Shown here piece after piece: positions 23,630 through 31,135 of a stretch of 64,000 nt of DNA. Made by a program: the position numbers and the translations under genes. This DNA comes from Deltaproteobacteria bacterium. Its GTDB lineage: Bacteria > Desulfobacterota > Desulfobacteria > Desulfobacterales > QNYZ01. Position 1 is the stretch's first letter. Every line of letters begins with the position of its first letter. A model generated the notes under the pieces. That model worked only from the letters and a program-made list of their open reading frames with translations. It was not told where the DNA came from and made no database searches. The DNA lies in contig QNYZ01000035.1 of assembly GCA_003973265.1 (NCBI GenBank), forward strand, positions 1 through 64,000, in the 5' to 3' direction.

Positions 23630-25444
23630 ATGAGGAAAAACGGTCAGTTGGAGGGGATGTGGAAAATTGGATTATGGGGCCTTTTGCTGATGCTGATGGT
23701 TCTGGTACCGGTGGCGGGATCCGCTGACGAGTTGCAGACGCTGAAAGATCAGTTGAAGAATCTTTCTGAGCAGATGAAGGCCGTGGAGAAAAAGCTTGAA
23801 ACCATGCAGGCCAAAGAGGCCAAGAAGAAAGAAGAGATCAAAGAGATTGACTCCCGTTTGAACAAAGCCGAGCTTCATACGGCGACGGATAAATTGTCTC
23901 TGGGTGTGGAATTGAGAACCAAGGCTGATTCTCTTCATTACAGCGATATCCGGATGGCGCCCGGCCAGATGGTGAACAGCTTTTTTACCAACGTCAATCC
24001 CCAGGTTGCCGGGATGAATGCTGCAGATTTTGCGGGACTGATGCAGATGATGTCGCCGGCTCAGATTCAGCAGATGCTGGGCCAGATGCAGGGGGGCTTT
24101 AACGGTGCGACTCTGGCCCAGATCCAGGGAATGATGGGCCTGATGAACTATGCCGGGGCGGTTCCACCGGCCGAGAAACACGATGCCGATAACGATATCA
24201 TTTACACGAACCGCTTTCGTCTGAGCATGAAGGCCAAGGTCAACCAGCACCTCAACTTTGCCGGGCGACTGGCGGCGTACAAGGTTTTTGGCGACAGTAC
24301 CGGTGTAAAGTTCAACCAGGGGAGTCTGGGCGATGTCACCTTTGATGGGAACACTTCGAGTCTGCCCCATGGAGACGTGATCCGTCTGGAGCGGGCCTAT
24401 TTTAATTATAAGAGAGATCTCGGGCCGGTACCGGTCAATTTTTCTCTTGGGCGACGCCCGGCCACCGAGGGCCCACCCATGGAATACGGTAATTACAGCC
24501 TTGAGGGTGGATCGCCGCTGGCCACGATCATTAACTGGCAGTTTGACGGTGCCTCGCTGAACCTGGGAATGGAAGATCTGACCGGAATCCCGGGCGCCGC
24601 CTTCAAACTCTGCTATGGCGTCGGTTTTGAGGGAGATTGGGGAAACACATTTTCATTGAACGAAACCCGCCCGCAGGTGGATGATGTCCATTTAGTGGGA
24701 TTCATTGCCACCTTGTTTGACAATGATGTTACCAGTGCCGTTCTGAATTATGCCCATGCATGGGATATTACCGATGGCTTTACCGGGTTGACCGTTATGC
24801 CGTTTATTATTTCCCGTCAGGATACCAATGGCGATGGACAAAATGAATACTATTTCACACCCAACAGCGGTGGGTATATCACGCGGTTGGAACCTTCCAC
24901 CAATATCGGTGACTGGGATGCCGCATCATTGTTGTTCAGAACTAACCTTTCAGAGCTATTTGCCGATATAGACCTGTTCGTCGCCGGTTCGTGGTCGCAT
25001 ACGGATCCGGATAAAATCTCCCAGAATCCCTTTTATGAAATGATGGGGCAGGGGTTGCTCAGTTCAAACGGCGAACTTAAGAGCCATGACGGATACAGCA
25101 TCTATGCCGGCGTGCTCTTTCCCATGCCCAAAGACGGCCGCCTGGGAATCGAATACAATTGGGGATCCAAGTACTGGTTTAATTTTACCGGTGCCGAAGA
25201 TTCACTGGTGGGCAGTAAACTGGCCGTTCGCGGCAGCGTTTATGAAGCCTATTATATTCAGCCGATTTTCGGGAAAAACTTCTTCCTGAAGCTGGGCGGT
25301 CAGTTTTATGACTACGATTACACCGGAAGTGGAAATCCGCTGGGAAAACCGGTTAAAATCAGCGATGCCACCGGAATAGACGCGCTGAACGCCATCACGG
25401 ATGATGTCTGGACAGCCTATCTGTCTCTGTCGATGCGGTTTTAA
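23630..25444 (+). CDS. Outer-membrane porin, DUF3373 family
   Basis: A 604-residue exported protein. The start at 23630 is taken because GGAGGT lies directly upstream and a signal peptide follows at once (LWGLLLMLMVLVPVAGSADE); an open extension up to 23456 would bury that signal. A coiled-coil region (QTLKDQLKNLSEQMKAVEKK and on, residues about 37-85) precedes a beta-rich body with many aromatic, alternating strands and a terminal phenylalanine (LSLSMRF), as in trimeric or Gram-negative porins. Residues about 120-180 are Met/Gln rich (MQMMSPAQIQQMLGQMQ). The DUF3373 assignment is by general likeness. It may admit the sulfur compound handled by the following genes. Confidence 0.8.
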   Translation: MRKNGQLEGMWKIGLWGLLLMLMVLVPVAGSADELQTLKDQLKNLSEQMKAVEKKLETMQAKEAKKKEEIKEIDSRLNKAELHTATDKLSLGVELRTKADSLHYSDIRMAPGQMVNSFFTNVNPQVAGMNAADFAGLMQMMSPAQIQQMLGQMQGGFNGATLAQIQGMMGLMNYAGAVPPAEKHDADNDIIYTNRFRLSMKAKVNQHLNFAGRLAAYKVFGDSTGVKFNQGSLGDVTFDGNTSSLPHGDVIRLERAYFNYKRDLGPVPVNFSLGRRPATEGPPMEYGNYSLEGGSPLATIINWQFDGASLNLGMEDLTGIPGAAFKLCYGVGFEGDWGNTFSLNETRPQVDDVHLVGFIATLFDNDVTSAVLNYAHAWDITDGFTGLTVMPFIISRQDTNGDGQNEYYFTPNSGGYITRLEPSTNIGDWDAASLLFRTNLSELFADIDLFVAGSWSHTDPDKISQNPFYEMMGQGLLSSNGELKSHDGYSIYAGVLFPMPKDGRLGIEYNWGSKYWFNFTGAEDSLVGSKLAVRGSVYEAYYIQPIFGKNFFLKLGGQFYDYDYTGSGNPLGKPVKISDATGIDALNAITDDVWTAYLSLSMRF

Positions 25445-25461
25445 TTAATCGCCTAAAAAAA

Positions 25462-25498
25462 ATTCCGGTCCCGGGTATCTTTTACCTGGGACCGGAAT
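25462..25498. terminator. Strong hairpin after porin gene
   Basis: ATTCCGGTCCCGGGTA (25462-25477) pairs, with one mismatch, with TACCTGGGACCGGAAT ending at 25498. On the plus strand no U-tract follows; on the minus strand the stem is followed by eight U residues. It may stop antisense transcription or mark the 3' end of the porin mRNA. Confidence 0.55.
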
Positions 25499-25550
25499 GG
25501 TCTGGACTGATTTGGAAACTTAACTGTTTATATAACCATTTACGCGAATT

Positions 25551-26777
25551 GTGAAGAATGGGAGTACGGAAAAAGTGGGTCATGACAGTATAGTCAGCAG
25601 TGTCAAAAATGAAATCCGAAAGAACTATGCCGCTGTTTTCGAACAGAACTGGCCGGTCTGGCTGGCCGGATTATTTCTTGCCGTTCTCGCCCTGCAGATC
25701 TATCTATGGGGAGAGAGTCCGTGGGGAATCGCCGGCGGGTACCGCAACTGGGGGGACTGGATTCTTTACCTGGCTGGAGTCTATGACCATCATCCGACAT
25801 TTGCCCCCTGGCTGTCTCCCATGTCGCTATCGAATTTCGGGCTGTTTACAGGTGCCCTGATTTCAGCGTTAATGAGCCGGCAGTTTAAAGTCCGGCGAGC
25901 GCCGATGTTCGAATATGTCAAGGCGCTGGCCGGCGGTATTTTGATGGGAACCGGCGCGGTATTGGCCGCCGGGTGTAACGTTGGCGGGTTCTACACGGCC
26001 ATGGCCGTTTTTGATATGGGCGGAATTGCCATGATGTTCGGCCTGGGCGCAGGCGCGTACCTGGGGCTGAAGTATCTTCTCTGGGAAATGGAGCATCTTC
26101 CGCAGGACTGGTTTAAAATCAATACAAAAGCCAGGCCAGCCACCGCCGGGATGGGATGGCAGGCGGCCCAGCCGTTTGCTGGCGCCGGCCTGTTGTTGGC
26201 GGTCGTGGGAGCCTTTTATTTATATGCCTTTCTGGGCAAGACCGTCAGTGGCGGCCTGCTTTTTTTGGGGTTTCTCATCGGGTTTGTCATGCATCGCGCC
26301 CGGTTTTGCTTTGTACGCGCATTTCGGTGCCCATTGATGACAGGAGAGGCGGATACGGTAAAAGCCGTGGCCTTGAGTCTGATGGTATACGGGCTCGGGG
26401 CGGCGGTTATCAAATGGAGTTATATTCAGGATCCCATGACCGGTGTTTACCATAATTTCTGGATGGGCAGTCTCATCGGCGGTGTAATTTTTGGTGTCGG
26501 TATGCTGCTGGCCGGCGGGTGTGCAAGCAGCACCCTTTGGCGGGTCGGAGAAGGGAATACAAAATTACTGGTAACGCTTTTTGCATTTGCCCTGACCAAT
26601 TCTTCTTTTGCGGCTCTGATGAAGAAAATCGGGTTGTTTGATAAACTGGGCAACGGTGTGTTTCTACCCGATGTAATCTCATGGTATCTTGCCATACCGG
26701 TTTTCATCATCTTTTTGCTGATTTGGACCTTTGTCGCCATCTGGAATGAAGATTCTGAAAAATTTGTAATTTTTTAA
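25551..26777 (+). CDS. YeeE/YedE (TsuA-like) sulfur-compound transporter
   Basis: A 408-residue membrane protein of the YeeE/YedE family, whose characterised member TsuA imports thiosulfate. Two homologous halves with about nine to eleven membrane segments are visible. The three family cysteines are present: LAAGCNVGG, HRARFCFVRAFR and LAGGCASSTLWR. The N-terminal 30 residues are cytoplasmic and charged. The frame opens with a GTG at 25551; a GTG at 25575 with GGAG upstream is an alternative start. It heads a same-strand series with TusA and DsrE-like genes, as is typical for this family, so imported sulfane sulfur is probably passed to TusA. Confidence 0.88.
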   Translation: MKNGSTEKVGHDSIVSSVKNEIRKNYAAVFEQNWPVWLAGLFLAVLALQIYLWGESPWGIAGGYRNWGDWILYLAGVYDHHPTFAPWLSPMSLSNFGLFTGALISALMSRQFKVRRAPMFEYVKALAGGILMGTGAVLAAGCNVGGFYTAMAVFDMGGIAMMFGLGAGAYLGLKYLLWEMEHLPQDWFKINTKARPATAGMGWQAAQPFAGAGLLLAVVGAFYLYAFLGKTVSGGLLFLGFLIGFVMHRARFCFVRAFRCPLMTGEADTVKAVALSLMVYGLGAAVIKWSYIQDPMTGVYHNFWMGSLIGGVIFGVGMLLAGGCASSTLWRVGEGNTKLLVTLFAFALTNSSFAALMKKIGLFDKLGNGVFLPDVISWYLAIPVFIIFLLIWTFVAIWNEDSEKFVIF

Positions 26778-26797
26778 CGGGTAAAAAGGAGAAAAAT

Positions 26798-27043
26798 ATG
26801 GATCTTAACAGTATCAAGCCTGATCAGGTGCTGGACGCCAAAGGACTGACCTGTCCAATGCCGATGTTGAAAACCAAAAAAACGCTGAAGGGTATGGCCG
26901 CCGGCCAGATCCTTGAAATTCTCGGGACCGATCCGGGGTCAAAAAATGATATCCCTGATTTTGGCAACAAAGGGGGCAATGAATTCCTCGGGTTAGTGGA
27001 CCACCCGGATGGATACACGCGGTACTTTATTCGGAAAGGGTAG
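26798..27043 (+). CDS. TusA-family sulfurtransferase
   Basis: A small (81 aa) sulfur-carrier protein. DAKGLTCPMPMLKTKKTLKG contains the CPxP motif whose Cys20 carries a persulfide. GQILEILGTDPGSKNDIP and the C-terminal strand complete the two-layer fold. AAGGAG precedes the ATG. Located 20 bp after the YeeE-like transporter, it is the expected cytoplasmic acceptor of imported sulfur. The downstream DsrE-like proteins are the next likely partners. Confidence 0.93.
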   Translation: MDLNSIKPDQVLDAKGLTCPMPMLKTKKTLKGMAAGQILEILGTDPGSKNDIPDFGNKGGNEFLGLVDHPDGYTRYFIRKG

Positions 27044-27049
27044 AAAACC

Positions 27050-27337
27050 ATGAAAAAAGTAGCGGTTCTCATCAAAGATGTTGACAAACAATACGAAGGG
27101 TTGCGCACCAGCCTGGGATTGTTGCTTGAAGCGACCGAAGTGCAAATGTTTGTATTGAATCATGAAATTGCCAATATGGACGAAGCGTACCAGGATAACA
27201 TGGGCTTCCTCGATGAAATGGAGGGCGAACGGTTTTCGAATCACCCGGCCAACATTGAAAAATACGGCTTTAAACCAGTAACCATGGATGAAGTGGCCGA
27301 AAAGATTAAACAGGCCGATACGATCATCCCGTTTTAG
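27050..27337 (+). CDS. DsrE/DsrF-like protein
   Basis: A 95-residue protein that begins MKKVAVLIKDVDKQYEGLRT and has a short Rossmann-like pattern typical of the DsrE/F/TusD superfamily: LGLLLEATEVQMFVLNHEI gives the second strand-helix unit. No cysteine is present, so it cannot carry a persulfide itself and may be a structural or regulatory subunit of a DsrEFH-like complex. It lies 6 bp after tusA and 7 bp before the DsrH-like gene. Family placement is moderate. Confidence 0.6.
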   Translation: MKKVAVLIKDVDKQYEGLRTSLGLLLEATEVQMFVLNHEIANMDEAYQDNMGFLDEMEGERFSNHPANIEKYGFKPVTMDEVAEKIKQADTIIPF

Positions 27338-27344
27338 GAGAAAA

Positions 27345-27518
27345 ATGAAAGTACTTCAAATTTTTCGCAGTGAACCAGATGAGACAGTCGGGCAACTGAG
27401 CGAGATTACTTTTAAAGATGATGATGTTTCGCGGGTAGACCTGTATACGGAAAATGTTGACTGGCCCCAACTGGTGGATGCTATTTTTTCAAACGATAAG
27501 GTTGTTTGCTGGTGGTAG
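27345..27518 (+). CDS. Small DsrH/TusB-like protein (57 aa)
   Basis: It starts at the ATG at 27345, which has AGGAG eight bases upstream and lies 7 bp after the previous stop. The product MKVLQIFRSEPDETVGQLSE ends in VVCWW. One Cys near the C-terminus and the KVLQIF opening recall the small DsrH/TusB subunits, but it is only about 60% of their usual length. Position in a TusA-DsrE series supports a role in sulfur relay. The function is not secure. Confidence 0.55.
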   Translation: MKVLQIFRSEPDETVGQLSEITFKDDDVSRVDLYTENVDWPQLVDAIFSNDKVVCWW

Positions 27519-27542
27519 CTTAACATGTATGGCGCGGCAAAC

Positions 27543-27621
27543 CTCCCTTTAAATCCCCGTTAGCACGGGAAAAAAGGGAGAAAAATACATGAAAATTTCA
27601 GGCTTTAAAGTCGAATATTGA
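27543..27621 (+). promoter_or_regulatory. Intercistronic hairpin plus possible 10-codon leader peptide
   Basis: CTCCCTTT (about 27543-27550) can pair with AAAGGGAG (about 27573-27580) around an inner CCCGT/ACGGG stem, giving a hairpin within the sulfur gene series. Immediately after, GGGAG and an ATG at 27589 open a 10-codon frame (MKISGFKVEY, stop 27619-27621). It could be an RNA-stability element, a processing site or a leader peptide before the next gene at 27658. It is only a structural observation. Confidence 0.35.
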
Positions 27622-27657
27622 TAAGACAGACAAGCCTATATAGAAAAAAGGGAAGAG

Positions 27658-27972
27658 ATGGCTGATATATTAGGAATTTTGGTGAGTTCCAGGCAACATC
27701 TGGATAAGATTGTTCACCTGACAGAAGCGGCCCATTCCAAGGGTAAAGAGGTTCGGATATTTTTTTCGGGCGAAGGGGTCTACCTCACATTGGAACCTGA
27801 ATTCAAGCGGCTGGTGGGAAAGGCCAAATTGTCAGTTTGCGATGTCAGCTTCAGGGCCTACGGGTTTCATGGCCGGGAAGATGAAGTCCCTGGCGTCGGG
27901 TTTAAAGATTTCGCCACCCAGGCCCGGCATGCCGAAATGGTGGCAGAAGTCGACCGCTACGTCGTTATGTAA
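27658..27972 (+). CDS. DsrE-family protein
   Basis: A 104-residue protein with a DsrE/peroxiredoxin-like fold pattern: LGILVSSRQHLDKIVHLTEA as the first strand and helix, KEVRIFFSGEGVYLT as the second unit, and a single cysteine in KLSVCDVSF at about residue 60, the place of the conserved Cys in DsrE/TusD. GGAAGAG precedes the ATG. It continues the sulfur relay series and, unlike the 27050 protein, has a cysteine that might hold a persulfide. Confidence 0.75.
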   Translation: MADILGILVSSRQHLDKIVHLTEAAHSKGKEVRIFFSGEGVYLTLEPEFKRLVGKAKLSVCDVSFRAYGFHGREDEVPGVGFKDFATQARHAEMVAEVDRYVVM

Positions 27973-28196
27973 GAAGGCAGGACGCTGATAAGTATCGCTT
28001 TTCGAGGCTTTACTTTTAATCCGGAGGATTTTTTTCAGCCGCCTTGCGCTAAAAGCGCTGGCGTATGAGCAGAAGGTGGCCGGATCGCTGTAGCGTACTG
28101 CGGCGGAATTTTTCTTTACAAATAATTTAATCGGGCAATAATGTTCCGACAACCATAATCTTTATACCAAATATTAATATCAGGGAGGAAAAGACC
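27973..28196 (+). other. Short intergenic region before cytochrome genes
   Basis: This 224-bp gap separates the sulfur relay genes from the cytochrome group. It holds no convincing gene. A well-placed GGGAGG stands before the next ATG, and an A/T-rich stretch at about 28130-28180 could carry a promoter. I see no terminator with a U-tract. Confidence 0.35.
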
Positions 28197-28589
28197 ATGA
28201 GGAAACTGATCATTCTTGCAATCACTGTTTTTTTTGCTTTCAGCTCGGCCGGCATCTGTTTTGCCGGTGCCAAGGCCAACGCCCGTAAGGGCAAGTACAC
28301 CTATCGCAAGGTCTACAAATCATGCCACAAGCGCGGTGAAGTGGAATCCGCTACGCCCTTGCTGAGCCCCGACACCAAGACAATGGCCCAGTGGGACAAG
28401 GTGTTCGATAAGGTTATAAATAACAAAGATGAGAACAAACCGGCTACTGAGCTGGTTGATGATGACTTTTTTGAGCAATTCAAATGCAAGGAGGAATGGA
28501 GCAAGCTTACCGGTAAAGACATGATAAACGTTCACGCCTACCTGCGGGCGCATGCGGCAGATTCGCCGTCGCCTGCCAAGTGTAAATAG
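28197..28589 (+). CDS. Small exported cytochrome c-like protein with YxxCH motif
   Basis: A 130-residue periplasmic protein with a signal peptide (cleavage about residue 23, ICFAGAKA). The region after it, RKGKYTYRKVYKSCHKRGEV, occupies the place of the haem-binding CxxCH of small cytochromes found beside octaheme reductases. Here the first Cys is Tyr40 (codon TAC, 28314-28316), leaving only C43-H44. The remainder keeps family-like features: LLSPDTKTMAQWDKVFDKVI, FKCKEEWSKL and a C-terminal AADSPSPAKCK. Either haem is attached through one thioether bond, as in some eukaryotic AxxCH cytochromes, or the haem is lost. The good Shine-Dalgarno site and intact frame argue against a dead gene. Confidence 0.7.
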   Translation: MRKLIILAITVFFAFSSAGICFAGAKANARKGKYTYRKVYKSCHKRGEVESATPLLSPDTKTMAQWDKVFDKVINNKDENKPATELVDDDFFEQFKCKEEWSKLTGKDMINVHAYLRAHAADSPSPAKCK

Positions 28590-28687
28590 TTACTCAACAG
28601 CGCCGGTGCGTGCCAAAATAATACGCGCCGGCGTATGTTAACCTCTGTGGGCCGCCGCCCACCACACTTATTATGCGGAAAGGTACA

Positions 28688-30340
28688 ATGCTTCAATCTA
28701 TATTCAGAGGATTATCCGGAAATCGACGTCACCGTGTGGTGGCCTGCCTGGTTGCAGGCGTTCTGTTGCTGCCTCTTACAGCCGCTTCTTCGGCGACGGT
28801 TTCAGAAAAAAAGGAACCGGGCCGCCAGATTGCCGACATGGTCACCAAGCAGCGGTACTTCTGGGATACCGTCGATCACAGCAAACTAAAAGAACTGCAG
28901 CAGGTATTTACTTCGGGCGAGCAGATTACGGATGCCTGCCTGTCTTGCCACACTGACGCCGACCAACAGCTGAAAAAAACATTTCACTGGACATGGACCG
29001 ATCCCAACTCACCCGAAAAGAACCGCAGGGGAAAGGCCCAGTACTCGGTTAATAACTTTTGTCTGTCCACCAACGCCATGCATGATCACCATTGCAGCGA
29101 GTGCCACATCGGCTGGGCCGGAAAGGGCAAAGCGGCCGCCATCGACTGCCTCCGCTGCCATGGACAGAAAAAATTCAATTTCGAGGAAGCTTTCGAAGAC
29201 TATGAGGCTTTCAGTACGTCCGGCGATGAAGATGACAGGGAAATGGCCAATGAAGCCCAGTCTGAAATTCAGGAAGCGGCCCAGGCCGTAGGCCGCCCCA
29301 CGCGGCGCAACTGTGGCTCCTGCCATTTTTCCGGTGGCGGTGGCGACGGTGTCAAACACGGCGACCTCGATTCTTCCATGACCACCCCGCATAAGAGTCT
29401 GGACGTACACATGGGAATGGATGGCCAGAACTTTGAGTGCGTTCGATGCCATACCACCATCAGGCACAACGTGGCCGGACGGTTTTACGCCACGCCGGCG
29501 GCCAGTCAACGAGAGAGCCTTATCGAAAATGATTTGAGCCAAAAGATCATGTGTGAATCCTGCCACAGCGCTCAGCCCCACAAAGTCGGCAGCAAGATGA
29601 ACGATCATACTGACACGGTCAGCTGCCAGACATGCCATATCCCTTCCGTTGCACGCGTGCTTCCCGTACAGATGTGGTGGGACTGGTCTAAAGCAGGCAA
29701 GATGAAAGATGGTAAACCCTATGAAGTGAAGGGACCCTATGATCGTCTCACCTACGCATCTACCAAAGGCGATACGCGCTGGGGCAAGAACGTGCCGCCC
29801 GAGTACTATTGGTACAGTGGCTCTTTGTCCGGACCCACGCTGAAAGACAGCATCGATCCGACCCAAACGATCCGGCTGGCCTGGCCGGTAGGCAGCCGAA
29901 AGGACAAAAACGCGCGCATCTTTCCCTTTCACGTCCACCGCGGCCAACAGCCCTACGACATCGAGCGCAACAAGCTGCTGGCACCGTTGCTGTCCGGTGA
30001 AAACGGCTTCTGGACCACTTTCGACTGGAAGGATGCCATTTCGCGCGGCCAGAAATTTTTGGATCTGCCTTTCAGCGGCAAGTACGGTTTCGTGAGAACT
30101 GAGTACGTTTTCCCCAGTACACACATGGTGGCGCCCAAAGACCAGGCCCTGGCCTGCGCTGAATGCCATACACGTCCCAAAAGCCGTCTGGCGAATTTGA
30201 CGGGGTTCTATATGCCGGGCCGCGACCGTATCAAGGTGCTCGATCTGGCTGGCTGGGTCCTTCTCTTTGGATCCCTGTGCGGGGTTATGTTACACGGCCT
30301 GGGTCGTTTCATCTCCAATGGAAAGGGCAGGAAGGGATAA
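28688..30340 (+). CDS. Octaheme cytochrome c, tetrathionate reductase family
   Basis: About 550 residues with eight CxxCH motifs: CLSCH (84), CSECH (136), CLRCH (154), CGSCH (209), CVRCH (251), CESCH (289), CQTCH (313) and CAECH near residue 500. CGSCHFSGGGGDGVKHGDLD is characteristic of the octaheme tetrathionate reductase (OTR) family, in which a Lys ligates the active-site haem. A signal anchor is at residues about 16-37, and a C-terminal membrane helix (LAGWVLLFGSLCGVMLHGL) ties it to the membrane. The start at 28688 has GAAAGG upstream; an ATG at 28673 is possible. It is four bases from a cytochrome b gene. Family members reduce tetrathionate, nitrite or hydroxylamine in vitro. Confidence 0.88.
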   Translation: MLQSIFRGLSGNRRHRVVACLVAGVLLLPLTAASSATVSEKKEPGRQIADMVTKQRYFWDTVDHSKLKELQQVFTSGEQITDACLSCHTDADQQLKKTFHWTWTDPNSPEKNRRGKAQYSVNNFCLSTNAMHDHHCSECHIGWAGKGKAAAIDCLRCHGQKKFNFEEAFEDYEAFSTSGDEDDREMANEAQSEIQEAAQAVGRPTRRNCGSCHFSGGGGDGVKHGDLDSSMTTPHKSLDVHMGMDGQNFECVRCHTTIRHNVAGRFYATPAASQRESLIENDLSQKIMCESCHSAQPHKVGSKMNDHTDTVSCQTCHIPSVARVLPVQMWWDWSKAGKMKDGKPYEVKGPYDRLTYASTKGDTRWGKNVPPEYYWYSGSLSGPTLKDSIDPTQTIRLAWPVGSRKDKNARIFPFHVHRGQQPYDIERNKLLAPLLSGENGFWTTFDWKDAISRGQKFLDLPFSGKYGFVRTEYVFPSTHMVAPKDQALACAECHTRPKSRLANLTGFYMPGRDRIKVLDLAGWVLLFGSLCGVMLHGLGRFISNGKGRKG

Positions 30341-30343
30341 GTT

Positions 30344-31003
30344 ATGTCGGAAAATAAATTGGAAAGTAAAATCACTAAAATATATCTTTTTACACGCTAT
30401 GAACGGTTCTGGCATTGGCTTCAGGTGGCCATGATTTTCACTCTGATTATTACCGGGCTGGAGATACACGATTTATTCGGTTTCCTCGGATTTGAAAAAG
30501 CGGTGGCAACGCATAATACGATTGGAATCAGCTGGTTGATAGCTTTCGGCATCTTTGTTTTCTGGGTTTTCACCACCGGAGAATGGCGGCAATATATTCC
30601 CACCGAGAAAAAGATGATGGCGGTGATCCGTTACTATTCTTACGGTATCTTCAAGGGAGAATCCCATCCTTTCCCTACCCGCAGGGAAGCCAAACACAAT
30701 CCCGTTCAGCGCCTGGCATATCTTGCATTGGCAACGTTGTTGCTCCCGCTGCAGATGCTTACCGGCTTTCTATACTGGTCCTATAATTCATGGGAAGCAT
30801 GGGGATTGAATTTTTTGACATTGAAAGAGGTTGCGGCTGTTCATATGGCTGGCGCCTTCGCCATTGCCTCCTTTATTATCGTTCATGTCTACATGACAAC
30901 CACCGGTCATACGGTTTTTGCCCATATCAAAGCGATGATAACCGGGTGGGAAGAAGTGGAAACGGAAGAAGATGTGAATGGATGGGATCAGCGGACTCAC
31001 TGA
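30344..31003 (+). CDS. Cytochrome b, membrane quinol-oxidising subunit
   Basis: A 219-residue integral membrane protein of the cytochrome b561/formate-dehydrogenase gamma type. Four membrane helices are seen, with likely haem-ligand histidines in ERFWHWLQVAMIF, VATHNTIG, AAVHMAGAFAI and IIVHVYMTT. It would take electrons from the menaquinone pool and deliver them to the adjacent membrane-bound octaheme cytochrome. The gene begins four bases after the octaheme gene stop, so the two are one unit. Confidence 0.88.
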   Translation: MSENKLESKITKIYLFTRYERFWHWLQVAMIFTLIITGLEIHDLFGFLGFEKAVATHNTIGISWLIAFGIFVFWVFTTGEWRQYIPTEKKMMAVIRYYSYGIFKGESHPFPTRREAKHNPVQRLAYLALATLLLPLQMLTGFLYWSYNSWEAWGLNFLTLKEVAAVHMAGAFAIASFIIVHVYMTTTGHTVFAHIKAMITGWEEVETEEDVNGWDQRTH

Positions 31004-31024
31004 AATTCAACAACGGAAAAAGCG

Positions 31025-31081
31025 TCAAGCCCCATGATTATCCGGCCCTGAGCGTTAACGTTGGATAATTACGGGGTTTGA
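31025..31081. terminator. Long hairpin between convergent genes
   Basis: TCAAGCCCCATGATTATCC (31025-31043) and GGATAATTACGGGGTTTGA (31063-31081) pair along most of their length. It lies in the 132-bp gap between the convergent cytochrome b and fumarase genes. It has no U-tract but probably marks both transcript ends. Confidence 0.55.
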
Positions 31082-31135
31082 TGTAAGCGGGCAGAGAGGT
31101 TTACCCCGTCATATGGCACCGGATCGGTAGTAAAT

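Noticed and set aside
29009-30169. 386-codon minus-strand frame
   Set aside because: It is the antisense of the octaheme cytochrome gene, whose eight CxxCH motifs make the plus strand certain.
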